Assembly: GCA_946699065.1 (NCBI GenBank)
Contig: CAMPDV010000327.1
Span: forward strand, 186,001-250,000
DNA length: 64,000 nt
Direction: 5' to 3'
From: Loxodes magnus
Lineage: Eukaryota; Ciliophora; Karyorelictea; Loxodida; Loxodidae
Below are positions 1 through 11,891 of the stretch, one piece after another. The position numbers were made by a program, and so were the translations under genes. Below the pieces are notes generated by a model. It was not told where the DNA came from. It worked only from the letters and a program-made list of their open reading frames with translations, and did no database searches. Each line of letters begins with the position of its first letter. Position 1 is the stretch's first letter.

Positions 1-1159
1 GATCAAATTTCTATAGAAATGGCTTATTTTTTATTCATACTGGTATAAATTAAAAATGCCAGTTTTCAAATGCAAGTGACCCAAAATAAAGGAGATATCA
101 GATTTTTTAAAGACTATTCTTTTCTAATAAAAACTAGAAAGAACGGATATTCAATCTAATTTTTATCAAGAAAGGTAAAAAACTTTGCTTAGTTAAAGAA
201 ATTAAAAATGCTTTGATTTTTAAAAAGATTAAGCATCTCAAATCTAAGTAAATCAAAAGTATGAAATACAATACCAAAGTTTTATTTTTTTTATTTATAA
301 ATAAGTAATATAGTCATTTAACACTTACTTCTACTGTTGTGGTGGTTGTTTATCTCAATTTTTTTAATCTAAGTAAAAAACTTAAGTTCCAAAAAGATTT
401 CCCTAAAGAGTATTGAATACAATGCTATTACTGAAGATATTAAGCATAGTAAAATTAACTAATATTAATTTCCTTTTAATTAAAATTATTTAAGTATCTA
501 AATAGCTTAAAGTAAGCTGTATTAGTTATAGTTTAATCTTCGGATTTAGTTAGTCATTTGTAGCTTTCTTCTAAAAATGTGTCTTTATATCTTAATCCTT
601 TAAAATGAGGGCATTATTTGAAAGATTAGGCTTTTTTAGATATAGATTTTAATTATATTTATAAGATATTAAACGTAAAATGAGGTTAGAGGAAATTGCC
701 TAAAGTTAAAATTTAAATATACTAGCTTTTATTAAATTTAGATATACAATTTATAAATAATTTACATAGTTAAAGTATCAAGTAATAATAGACTATCATT
801 TAAGCAATACTTGCTAATAATATCTATAGTAGTTTGGGAGATTTACTAATTATATAAGATACAATTTATAAAAATAGTCTGAAAATATTAATAAAAACAT
901 AATAGATAGATATATAGGCTTGAGATTAAGGTTAAGAAAAGAACATTATTAATTTCTTTGGAATTTTAATTTTGTGTTATGCTTTTGCTTTTTTAGTATC
1001 TTAAGACTTAATTTTTTGTATGGATGATAAATAATTAAATTGAAATTTCTCTTTTCAAAAAGTTATCTAAGGAAATCTAATGAGTTAGATAATTTGGTTT
1101 AGTATTTTATATAATCAATAAATTTTAAATGCCAGCAATAAGTTATTATATCATTTACA
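1..1159. other. Low-GC stretch without an assignable gene
   Basis: No family or conserved motif is recognisable on either strand. The minus-strand frame of the neighbouring gene stays open down to about position 950, so the 3' end of that gene may reach into this stretch. Reading is ambiguous because TAA, TAG and TGA can all be sense codons here. Confidence 0.4.
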
Positions 1160-3719
1160 TTAAGAGATCCGAATGGGAAAAGTTAATCTTTATGAATAAA
1201 GTTTTAATTATTTAACATAGTTTCTATTAATCTCAAGGTAATTTTAAGTTTCAGTAGTTTTGAAATTCTTAGTCATAGCATTTTTAACAATGCCATTTCC
1301 AAAATCATTTATTTCTTTTATCATCTCTTCTACTCATGCAATATCTTATAAAACATTAGCTAACTTGCTTGCAGGATATAGTTTATCTATTATACCATCG
1401 TAGTTCTTCTGTATAGACTTTAAAAAATTACACTCATTTTAGAGCAAAATATCTCTGCATTCACGTCATTCTAAATTAGGATTTTGTCAATGCTATTACG
1501 GTTGATTCAAACAAGGGTTTTAAAAATAAGATGCTGAATTAAACTTACAAAAACAATTAAATTTTCGCTCTAAAATAATTTTCTGAATCATCTTTGATTG
1601 ACAACCTATAGGACAAAATTTAAAATAAAGGATTTGGTGATAATATTAAAGATTATTAGAATTATATCTCTATTCCTATATGATTACAAGCTTACATTTT
1701 AAAGAACCCTTCATAACTAGAATATATTCTATTTTTCTCAAATTATGATAGATAGTTACAAGGAAGAATTTTATTGCTCTTTATGAAAATCTCATTCAAG
1801 TAATATAGTAGCTGTCTAGGAGAATATTTAACGTTATTATTTAATCGTTGAAAGAATAGTTTCATTGTAACCTTTAGGTTCTTTGTTTATTAATCAAGAT
1901 ACTTAGTAGTAATATCTTTCTTATTTTCTTTTATGATAACTCCAAAATCAAAACTTTTGTCAGCTAGTATTTTATTAAGAATCTCACTGGTTAATGAGAT
2001 TAATCATTTGTTTGAAATCATTTAGTGGTGTCTTATAGCATCAATCAAGTCTTCTCCATTAGCACTACAAAGCTTCACAGTTTCCTCAAAAGTTTCATTT
2101 AATACCATTTCTCTTTACATCTTCTTATGAAAAAAATGACTTAATCCGAAATCTTTCAAATATTCTAATTAGGTATATTCACTTTAGTTTTTTCTATAGT
2201 TATTTGACACTCCGCTTTAGCCTACTTCTTAACTTTTATCAATTGTATATTCATTTAACTTCTGCAAAGCTTGCTCATACTTTAAATCCTTCTCTTCAGT
2301 AAAATTATTTTCCGGAATTTCTTCTACTAAATTGGGTGAATTAATTTCTTCCGTTAAGTTAACTTCTTATTTAGGTAGTAATTTAAATTTTTTCCTCAAA
2401 AGAGATTATTTTTAAAACTCGTGGTTAGATTTCTACTAATCTTCTGCAATATGCATTTCATCTTTTCAAGATCTAGGTTTTTGAATATTCTAGCAGTCAT
2501 TTCCTTCTTAAACAATTATATTAACAATGTTTGCATTATTGAACTTTTACTATTCAAGAATTACAGACTTGTTATTTTGTTTCTAAGGTTAAAAAATCAA
2601 ATTTTCCTTTTCTATCTAAGTAGATTACTAAAATCTTTTCTTTTTAATAGTTTTATATCTTTTGACCAAATTAAGTTTTTAATGATCTTTTTTGATTGAG
2701 TCTATTTGTGAAATATTATTTTTATTATCCTTTTCTTAATTATGAAAAGAATCTTCTTTCAGGGTCTTATTATGGTAAAACTTTTGAGAGATCGTAACAT
2801 TTTTTTTCTTCCTTGTAGAGTAATTACTTGATTTAGCTGGACTATTTTGGGCTAAGTTTATTATTTTTTTGATAAATTCTGGACTTTTTGCTCTTAATTT
2901 TTATTTCTATAAGCACATTTATTATGAAGTATTCAGTCTCTTCATTTAGCTTCTTTCTATCAACTTCTACCAAAGCTTATCCTTAAATTCCTTTTTATCA
3001 CTTTTTTAAGACGCTCATTTTAGGTTTTAAGGAGTTTTTGAAAATGTTTGTTGAGTAAATAATCTTTGAGGAGAGTTTAAAGTTCAAGGTACGTTAGACT
3101 CTGTTTATGTTACCTCATCAGTCCCACTATACTCTTTTTGTTAATTAATTTAAACTAGTTACTTTATATCAGCTGCATGCTTATAATTTTAAGAATTTGC
3201 TTTAAAACTCTTCTTTTCAAAGCATTTTTCGGTTAAAGCTTTGCTATTCTCAGATTAATTTTTAGCCTTAGCTTAAGTCTTATTTAAAGATAGTTACAAC
3301 TTATATTTATCTTAGAATACAATTTGATTAGTTTTGGGTCTATTTCAAGATACTTGACTATTATTAGAATCAATTCTTTCAACTTTGAGTATTGCTGAAC
3401 CTAGTAAATCTTTAACTTTCTCCTTATTAAACTCAACGCTAAAGTTTTGTTAATGCTTACTTTAATTTTTGTATCTTTAATGACTTGAAAAAACTCTTCT
3501 ATGTTGATCTCTTTTTATAGGAGAAGTAGGAGTTAAATAGATGTAAAAGGCTTTCTAGTCTTCGTTATTTGCCTCTTTGCTATGATGATCAATATCAATA
3601 TTGAAAGTTATTTCTTTAAACTACTTACTTTACATAATCAAGTCTTTCTTATTAAATAATTAAACTAATAAATAAGTAACTACTCTTATCTAATACTTTA
3701 TACTTTTTATTTGCTACAT
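1160..3719 (-). CDS. Unknown protein, disordered N-terminal half, Cys-containing C-terminal part
   Basis: The family is not recognised. The first half (about 330 residues) is polar, rich in Lys, Gln, Asn and Ser, and looks disordered. The middle is helical. The C-terminal part has a possible metal-binding cluster beginning CPIGCQ, followed after about 20 residues by CFC and further Cys. TGA falls on plausible Trp positions (LEWRECRD, QDIAWVEEM). The start ATG at 3717-3719 is the first in the good frame after the stop cluster of the upstream glycosyltransferase gene. The frame moves by one near 1.7 kb. A 28-nt GT...AG stretch at 1668-1695 would restore it and makes the total length a multiple of three, but this intron is inferred only. 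The end at the TAA near 1160 is a guess. It lies in the same orientation as the 3869-5047 gene, about 150 nt downstream of it. Confidence 0.5.
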
Positions 3720-3868
3720 TTAGTGAAAAACTTTAAGCTTCTATATTATCAATTACCTTTGCTATTTTTATTTATAGCTTTTAATATAGAAAATGAGAGA
3801 TGGATTCTTATTTTGGTATGATTGATTTAGATTTAGGTTATTATAGTTATATGAATATTGTGTTACTA

Positions 3869-5047
3869 TTAAATTATTGATTTTGTATTATTTATCTGCT
3901 TATTAACCTCTCCTGTCCTTGTGTTTATTCTGTGAGCATATCCTATATGACTTGTAGCATCTCCATTTTCAAACTGTATTGCATATCTATTCTAGTCCTT
4001 GAAGTTTTTGCTTAAGGCTCTTTCCACGACAATTGGTCTTGTTATCACTTACTTTTTTAAATTGTTTTTTTACCCAAATTGCGCATAACTTCCTAGCTAC
4101 TTTCAGTGCTAAACATTATTGAGTGATGGATCAAAGTTGAAGCCATATCATCTAGTTCCTCTTAAATTTCAAATGACATAGTAAGTTCAGTTCTGGAACT
4201 TTTAAGGATCATTTACTAGTAGTCCTAAAGAAACCACTTCAAACTTAACTTGATTATAAGGCCACAAGTATAAATTGTTGAGATTTCTTACTTAAATTAT
4301 GTTAAAATTTTGCTTCATAACACCAACAGCTGGTTTAAGTAGTGGATCCTTGATAAAAAGGTAATCATCTTGAGTCACATAAATGAACTATGTCTTAGTA
4401 TTTCTATATCCTACATCTATGCTTCGTATCTATCCTAATTTAGGATTATTTAGTATTACTTTCGTATGTTTTCAGAAATGTTATGGAATACAACAATCTA
4501 GTATTTACTTTTCAGTTATATTTTAAGAGTCATCCACAATAATTAACTAGTATAAAGGATAAGTATTTACCTAAAAAAAGGAAGTTAAAGTTAACTTTAG
4601 GAAGAAAGGTCTGTTGCAAGTAGTTAGAAGAAGAGTAACTTCACTATTCTTGCTGAATTTTGTAATGAGAGGCTTTTAATAACTAAAATTGTGGAATTTT
4701 AATACATCTTTTCAGGTTCATCACTGAGATTATCTCTCATCAAACTAATTTTTAAACCTATCAAGTATCTTATGCATTTCCTTTCTTGGTATTTTCTCTC
4801 TATATTAATTAAATTATGCAAGACTGTCATTACGTACATCTTATATTTATTGCTGACTTGCTCTATTAAGTGATATTCCTTGATTATTTTCATTTCTTAG
4901 TGATTTCAAACTGCTGCTCTTTAAGTCATGCAACATCAAGGTATTGCTTCGCATTTAATTTTGCTATACGATAGCATATATCATTAGAACAGCCTAGGAA
5001 ACTATGTAAGTGAACAATATTTAATTTATTATTTTAAATCAAGCCAT
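3869..5047 (-). CDS. Type II membrane glycosyltransferase-like protein
   Basis: A 392-residue protein. It opens with one hydrophobic segment at residues 6-26 (ILFTYIVSQAVLMIYAIV), as in Golgi type II glycosyltransferases. A stem of about 90 polar residues follows. The globular domain starts with VTLLLTTCNRP, then YQLIIVDDSQN, which resembles the first strand and the DD motif of GT-A family 2-like folds. A second acidic patch, VTQDDYLFIKDP, could be the metal-binding DxD region. The C-terminal part includes NRYAIQFENGDATSHIGYAH. Several TGA codons lie at good Trp positions (QSQWWTWKD, WNLRGTRWYGF). The frame is uninterrupted and ends in the tandem cluster TAA TAG TAA at 3863-3871. The sugar donor and acceptor cannot be inferred. 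The GT assignment rests on motif shape only, so another sugar-active or nucleotide-binding Rossmann-like enzyme is possible. Confidence 0.65.
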
Positions 5048-5328
5048 TTATTCTTTATTTATGTGCCTTTAATTCTAACTTTTCACTTTTTAAAGCAAGA
5101 AGGTTTTAGCATATTATATTAATAATAGCACGAGTAGCTTCTTATTTTTATGGATAATAGTCAAAGCTAACTTTCCACTAATCTCTAATTAGTTTTCAAT
5201 AAAAGTAACTATAAAGATATTGAGCATATCCTTAATAAGCTACAAACTCTTTTTTATATCCCTCTTCTTAATGCTTTACTTCAACAATATTTAAATTTGT
5301 AGAATCTATTCATTTCTTTACCTTAAAA

Positions 5329-7000
5329 AGCATTAAGAAAGTGGCAATAATATGAATAGCGAGACTTAAATGAGAGAATGAATAACATAAGGATTTATTA
5401 AAGTTAATTTCTATTACTATAACTGTTATTTTACTACTATTAAAGGCTAAATAGAGCTAATAATTATATAAATAGCTTTTATATTCAAATATCAGTTAGA
5501 CAATAGCAAGGATAAAGTTAGGTCTTATTCCTATATGTAATTACTACTATCAAAACCTAAAACTGCTGTATAGTAGAAGGAAATCTTGTGCTCATTCTAC
5601 TTTCTAAAACATGGAAAGGAACTAAAGATTTGACTATTTTAGAAGAATTAAAGCAGTTAATAGTGTAGAGATAGTTTAAATAAAATAAACTTTAAATAAG
5701 TAATAATAAAGCAAAACCTAGCTAATTTAAATAGCTTATATTGCTTTTAATTCTAAACACTTAAATTAAGTCTCATAACTAAAAGTTTAGAATCCAATTT
5801 AAATCAAAATTATTTTAAAACAAGCATCGAATTATTGCTAGTAATAATTAATACCAAAGCTTAAGATCAAAATCACAACATTTACTTTTAAACTTCTAAA
5901 ACTTAATACTTTTAGAAATCATTAGCAGTTAATTAATTAAAATTAATCTATCTCATCTAGTTCATTTAAAATAGATAGAATTATAGCACTAATAAGTTTT
6001 GGGCTTTTACTTCCTTAGTTTATAATAACAGAATGAAAGTAAATATCTAAGTTAAATCAAAAGGATATTTATTGCTTAAAATTAATATGGAATAAGATAA
6101 ATAAACAAAGTTAATCAAGCTTTTCACACATTCAAAGGTTGCTTTAGATTTGAATCAAAAAGTACTGTTCTAGCAATACCACTTCTTTTTTTTGAGCATG
6201 TTATAATAGTACATATTAATAGAAGAGCAGCAGTCAATCCTATTAATATTCCTAGCATTAAAACCTCGCCTTCTTCTAAATCCGTTTTCAGATGCTAAAA
6301 TGCTTTTGCATCTGTTGAATTTCCCAAACAAGGTAAATCAGTAGTGTTAGGCTAAAGTTATACCATGAGATGTCCAAATTTAACTGCTATCCACTATTTA
6401 CAACCATCATCAATACCCAAATAATTTTGTTTACAAATATTTTACCATAAATCTTGATAAATGTCGTCATAAACACTAGTTGTGCATCGAGATATTCCTT
6501 ACTAACTAGGAACGCACTCACATTTTTGACTTTAACATTCTGAGTTATTTGTACAAACCGAAAATTGATTCTTTCCTTAAGGTTTATGTCAAATAGAAGT
6601 AACAAATTAATCTAAGTTGCAATATCTTTTCTATCTTTTTCCAAATCCTTTTGTATAACACCAACGACTGCATTAAAGCAAAGAATAGAGGTTTAAGTTA
6701 CAATGCTTTGATCTCAGATATTTTTCTAAGTAATCTTCCTCATTTAGCCTATTGCTTTCTACTTACTTTACTTGCATACTCTTAATTTAAGCCAAGTTCT
6801 CAACATAATCAATAACAGAACAATTAGCATGAAAGTTTTGAGCAACTAAAACAATTTTATCTGTTTCATTGTATTAAAAGCATAAGTTATCAGGAACTTA
6901 TTTGTCGCATTTCCACTTCAAGCATTCGGAAGATTCAGCTAAGTTCAAAAGAGTTAGAGCTAAGGATAAAGCCAAAAGAAGCATATTATAAAATAGATTT
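5329..7000 (-). repeat. Duplicated unit, copy A (Cys-rich gene plus 3' flank)
   Basis: This block matches 56740-58380 in inverted orientation, and its left 230 bases match 63770-64000 in direct orientation. The homology covers the Cys-rich gene at 6124-6984 and about 790 bases of non-coding 3' flank, and stops about 15 bases upstream of the start codon. The 3' flank is near-identical between copies (mid to high ninety percent by eye), much closer than the coding parts. Confidence 0.85.
6124..6984 (-). CDS. Cys-rich single-pass membrane protein (copy A)
   Basis: A 286-residue predicted surface protein. It has an N-terminal signal peptide (MLLLALSLALTLLNLAESSE), about 215 luminal or extracellular residues with some 18 Cys (for example ECLKWKCDK, SECQSQKCECVPS, QNICKQN), one transmembrane segment near residues 240-262 and a short basic tail ending LFDSNLKQPLNV before TGA at 6124-6126. 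The start ATG at 6982-6984 sits directly before the signal peptide. No family name can be given. The architecture resembles ciliate Cys-rich cell-surface proteins, but that is by analogy. An inverted paralogue lies at 56754-57611. The two differ strongly in the central Cys-rich part and in the membrane segment, although the signal peptide and final residues are nearly the same. Confidence 0.75.
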
Positions 7001-9120
7001 GAAGGTAGCGTTTTAAAGAGAATTTTCTCTTTGAAAAGTTTGAATTTTCTCTTTCATTAGCTTTAAATATTTAAATTAAAATTAAAAATCCACTTAAATA
7101 GAAGATTAGTTCAAACTAACTAATCTACCTTAATTTCTAACGCTTTATCTTATATTTATATTCCTTTCTACCAACTGGAAATTAACTTTAATGGATAATA
7201 AATATCTTTATGCTATTTATTAGATTCATAGTTCCTTTTTATATTTTATTAGTAGAATAGAGTAGAAAAATTAACTGAAATAGATAAATTTAGGAATAAG
7301 CTAAAGAGCCTAGCGAGTTAATAGTTAGCTAAAAGTGATGCAATAAATAAATAAGATTAATACTATAATAATCTAGATTTTCATCTACAATTGGAATACT
7401 TAACTAACTAAATGATACTAGAAAGTGCAGATTTTTAATATGATAGTATAATTTAAGCAGATTTCTATATATGCTTTTTTTCTTGATACTAGTACCAGTC
7501 TATTAGAATAGATAGAAGGAAATGAATAAATAAACAAATATATAAGACTGTTATAGTTTGATTATGAGCTAGCTTTTGTGAATTAAAGGTTAAGTTAAAG
7601 GAAGGCATATTTATAAGCAGACTAAAATTCATTTGTTCACCTTTTTAGAGGTTTAATTTCTCTATCCTTTCAATATTACCAAAAGCAAACATACTAAATT
7701 ACTCTTAAAAGGGCTTTCAAAGTAATGAACCTTCATAAGGTTATCATTAATAAGTTTTTACTTATAGTTTATTATATAATGAACTTCTTAGTTTACCAGT
7801 CATTAGATACTAGAAGCAAAAGGCTAGATAATAGTAAAATAAGCTGAAATAACATGTGCTATATTTACCTAGCAAAACTAGAAAAATGAGTATAACTCTG
7901 TATTCTGATCTAAGTCTTTATTTAATTTAAAGAAATCATTTAAAAGCTCTCAATACTTTTAAAATTTAAAGTTAAGCATTAGATAACTTAGTTATTGAAT
8001 GAACAAGCATCAAGGAAGTTTAGATAGCAAATAGTAAACTCTTATACCAATGAAAGCTTATTGATTTACTATTGAACTTTCCAAATCTTAGCTATTCGTT
8101 CCTATAATGAGTTAAATAGTTAAAGTAAATAAGAAAATCCAAGAGCATTTTTAAATAATTAAGACTTTAAAAATAGATGTAAGCTATTAACTTAATGCAG
8201 CTTATGTCATAATGCATTAATTACTATTAAGTAAAGCTGAATATAAACAGCTATTAAATAGAAAATAAGAGGAAAATAAAGGAACATAACATCATAAATA
8301 GATTGATTAGAATTGATATTTCTTTACTCATTATTTAGCTATAAATATATCAGAGCAAATTATTAAGTCCTATATTTAAAAAAGTTCCTAACTATTAATC
8401 AAGAGATGCTTCTAAAAAGAAGTATCTTATAACTCTACTAATAGGGATGAAATTATTAAGAATTATAAAATTAAGTATAAGATTAGATAGCTAGACACTT
8501 AATTAAAGTTTAGAACTATAAATGTATGTATTGCTATAAAGATGTGCTATTTTATTTAAATTTGATATAGCATGCTTTTTAACCAAGGGCATTTTGAAAA
8601 GAATAAATAAGCGTTTCATTACTGAAGCCTTATGAAAGCTCTATCTTAGTCTATAATATGAAAGATTATAATATAAAGCTTCTGATTTTAAATATAAGGT
8701 TCCTACTCCTTGTTCTTATTTTTGCTAATGAATATTTATCTTCCTGCTATAATGGTTATCATTCTATATTCCATGTTATTTAGTAGTTACTTTGCTAACT
8801 ATTAGAGCTGCTATCTTTTTTAATAGATATCTAACTAAGCAGATCATATACAAATATTCCCTCTATTTAAGAGTCTAGTTTAGTGTTATTTCTTACTATT
8901 AGCTTAGTCTGGAAAGTGCATATCAAAACTTAAAGTTTTTGCCTTTCTGCTCTATTTCATAATGAGACTAACTAAAAAAAGAGGTAGCAAATAGATAACA
9001 TAAAGGGATCTAATGGATAATTAGATAACTTAATGATTCTTAGGCTTAGTTTTAGTACTAGTATCATTAGTAAAAATTAAAAGACATTAAAGGAAATGCT
9101 AATTTTAGTACTTAAGTAGA
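7001..9120. other. 2.1-kb stretch without a confident gene
   Basis: No recognisable family on either strand. A plus-strand frame from about 8406 to 9110 reads as a moderately protein-like sequence with Trp-placed TGA codons, but other frames there look almost as good, so no gene is called. It contains no obvious tRNA, tandem repeat or hairpin array. Confidence 0.4.
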
Positions 9121-10308
9121 GATTATAGATATTATCATTAATACTATTAATCTTTACATAAGAGTTTACCTAAAACTCCTATTTAAGAGTGAAGGCTTCG
9201 TTACAATCATCACTATTAATGATAAGAGGCTAAATAATTAGGTGCTGCTATTAATCAGTGAAGTTAGAAGCATTATCATAAAGATTAAAGTGTCTACATT
9301 AATCAAAGAGTAGCAAAGTATTGATATCAATAAAGCCTATAAAGCAGTGGATATATGCTTAAAGTATAAGAAAAGTAGAAATTATACTAATAAGATTAAA
9401 CTAACGTGTAATAAGTTAATTACTACATATCTACATTTTATTTATTATATCTTTGACTTCCAATTATAAGATGGAAAGCTATTCTCGAGATGCACTTAAT
9501 TGGTAATAAGAAAACTAGAATCTTACAACTCCAGGCTCAAATAACAAGAAACATCAAAAAAAGCAGGATGCAAGAAGTTAATCAACCTACTTATTGTATG
9601 CGCAGAAAAATAGTCCATCCAATAAAGTTCTATTATAGAGAGATCAAGAACTTAACAAACAAGCTGAAGAGTAAACTAACTACTAAAGTTCGTCTGCTGA
9701 AAACTAGATGCTTCCAAACAAACGCAAATCAGAGGTAGGAGACTAAAACGGAGAAATAGTAGAGACTCAATTTAACTTTAAAAGAGCAAAGAGTAACCAT
9801 CATACATTCTGATAAAGCACTAGCATTCTATAAAACGTCTCTTTATTTTTGAAATAAAGAGATATAGCTTAACTGTAGTAGGTAAATAAGTATCTCTCAG
9901 TATTTAATTACAAGTTTAATACCTTGAAGATAAAAGAATATAGAGCTAACCAATAATACATAAAAAGCAAGTTAAAGTGGAGTTTGAAGCATTTATTTCA
10001 ATCAAGTGTTAAGATACTAATAATGGACTTGTTCAAATTTTCATCCAAAATAAGAAAGAAAATATAAGAAATAACCTGAAGAAACATTATGATGAGGTAT
10101 TAAAAGGATAAAAATAGTCTGAACAACATAGAGGAAATACAAATTATGTCGAAAGATATCCTCCCTGACTTACTTTAAACTATCTAGTATTGTCAAAATC
10201 TAAAAAAGCTACTACTAAAAGTTATGTCTATAAAATAAGAAAATTTGAGTTTCTTAGAGAAGCTACAAAAATTAGAGTATCTAGATTTAGATTGTTGGTG
10301 CTAAAATC
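9121..10308 (+). repeat. Source locus of the fragment inserted in the apyrase gene
   Basis: These 1188 bases recur at 59706-60892, in the same orientation, with roughly 95 percent identity by eye. The block starts at GATTATAG, 350 bases before the F-box/LRR start codon, and ends at GCTAAAATC inside the coding region. It is the probable donor because here it forms part of an intact gene, whereas the other copy interrupts an unrelated gene. Confidence 0.85.
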
Positions 10309-11477
10309 AAGTATCAGGTAGCTTTTTAATAGACTATTGCTAGCAATTAAATCTAAGAACTTTTAAAGCCTTTAACGATAAAATAAATTATGATCAAATA
10401 GAGAGATACCTAGAGTTGAAGGGAGGCTCAATAGAGGAAATTTGTATAAATTCAAATAAGGAAGTAGAAAAGTTCATTTATTACTGTCCTAATCTTAAGA
10501 GAATAAATCTAGAAGATTCATATGAAATCAAGCAAGATTTCTTAGAGCAAGTAAAATGAAAAGATGTAACAATCTTAAGAATTCGCGAAGCTAAGTTTGT
10601 AGCTTAATCATGGATTAAGTTCTTCTCTTAGTAATAAACCAAGCTTTAGGTTTTATAAATATTCGATTGCAAGTGCTTTAACGACAAGTGTCTGCTAGCT
10701 GTAATCTCAAATTCTCCTAACTTGAAGTCTCTTGAAGTATCTAAGCAGCCTAATATTAGTAACTAAGTTATTGAATAGATAGCGAATTATGGTATAAACT
10801 ATGAAGCATTCAACCTCTCTTACATGAAGTAAGTAACGGAATAAACTTTAAGGAACATTTTTTAAAGCTGTAGGAAACTCAAAATCCTCAAACTTTAAAA
10901 AATTTGTACGCTAAGAAGCGAAACATTCATGTCAATGAGACAAAACTGCGAGCTATTAGAAGAGATTCAGGTAATATAATGTGGTAGCCTAGAATTGGGT
11001 TCTATTTGTGAGATAGTTTAATTAAAATATCTTAAGTACTTGAATCTTAACTTATGCTGCCTAAAGAACGATTTAGTTATGCAAATAGTAAGTAACTGCA
11101 ATCAAGTTAGATAACTAGATCTAAGCTTCAATGATAACATAACTTAAGAAGCATTTCCATTAGTAAACATTTAAACAGGAGATGAATATCCAATCTACAG
11201 AAGCTTGAGATTTCTAAACGTTTATAGCACTGAAGTAAAGGCGTAGTGAGCTATGCAGTTAAATTAAAGGTTTAGGAAAATACAAATAAAGTGTAATGGA
11301 TATTTAAGAAATGAAACTATTAGTTTTAATTTAGACGACATTGAGATCAATTAAACTTAGAATACTCATCCTTTATTGTAATAACCAAATATTTAATTTG
11401 ATTAAACCTATTTTTATAGTGCACTTAATTAAGCTTTAAGTTAATAACTAGCTTTATCATATACTCTGATAATGTAA
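9471..11477 (+). CDS. F-box/LRR protein, AMN1-like repeats (paralogue 1)
   Basis: A 668-residue protein. Residues 1-120 are polar and disordered. An F-box-like segment follows at about 125-165 (SLFLKQRDIAQLQQVNKYL). From about residue 225 there are leucine-rich repeats of the Cys/AMN1 type (LQKLEYLDLDCW, CPNLKRINLED, SPNLKSLEVSKQ, CRKLKILKLQK, LKYLKYLNLNLCCL, CNQVRQLDLSFN). Such proteins are usually substrate receptors of SCF ubiquitin ligases, binding Skp1 through the F-box; that role is inferred. The frame is continuous from ATG 9471 with no intron needed. The stop at 11475-11477 is the likely one but is not certain. A closely similar gene lies at 41879-43579, a small F-box-only relative at 62872-63519, and a degenerate copy of this gene's 5' half at 59706-60892. 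Confidence 0.75.
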
Positions 11478-11891
11478 ATAAACCTCCTTTATAAGTAAAG
11501 AAGGCTTAAGATTTTAGATTTAAATTGATCTTAGTTTAAAATCAAAAAGTGTAGGTAAACTAATTATCACTCTTAAGGATTTAAATTGCTCAATTTTATA
11601 TTTAAAAGGCTAATTATTATTCCTCATAATGATGCTTCTAAAGAGTAGGTTTTACCTTTCAAATAATTAAAAAGGGGAAGTTATGAAAATAACTTGCATA
11701 ACTGATAATTCCTAATCTAAGCTTCAGATGACTATCGATAAAGAACTTAGCCCCATTATATACAGCTTTCATATCATATCTTCCCAGAAATTATCCCTCA
11801 CTCCTTTTAAGCTTATCAGATATACTATACAATTAAATAAACTCATTAGCTTTAAATATAAATATACCTTGTCAAAAGCTTCTAGACACTA
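11478..11891. other. Intergenic gap between F-box/LRR and HPt genes
   Basis: AT-rich spacer of about 410 bases between two plus-strand genes. No motif could be singled out. Part of it may be 3' extension of the upstream gene, as its frame stays open. Confidence 0.4.

Noticed and set aside
1560-1760. Frame change in the 1.2-3.7 kb gene as a sign of a pseudogene
   Set aside because: A 28-nt GT...AG stretch in the local size range explains it and keeps total length divisible by three.
9490-9738. A standard-code open frame of about 80 codons
   Set aside because: It overlaps the F-box/LRR gene in another frame, and the copy at 60.1 kb breaks this frame by a two-base change.
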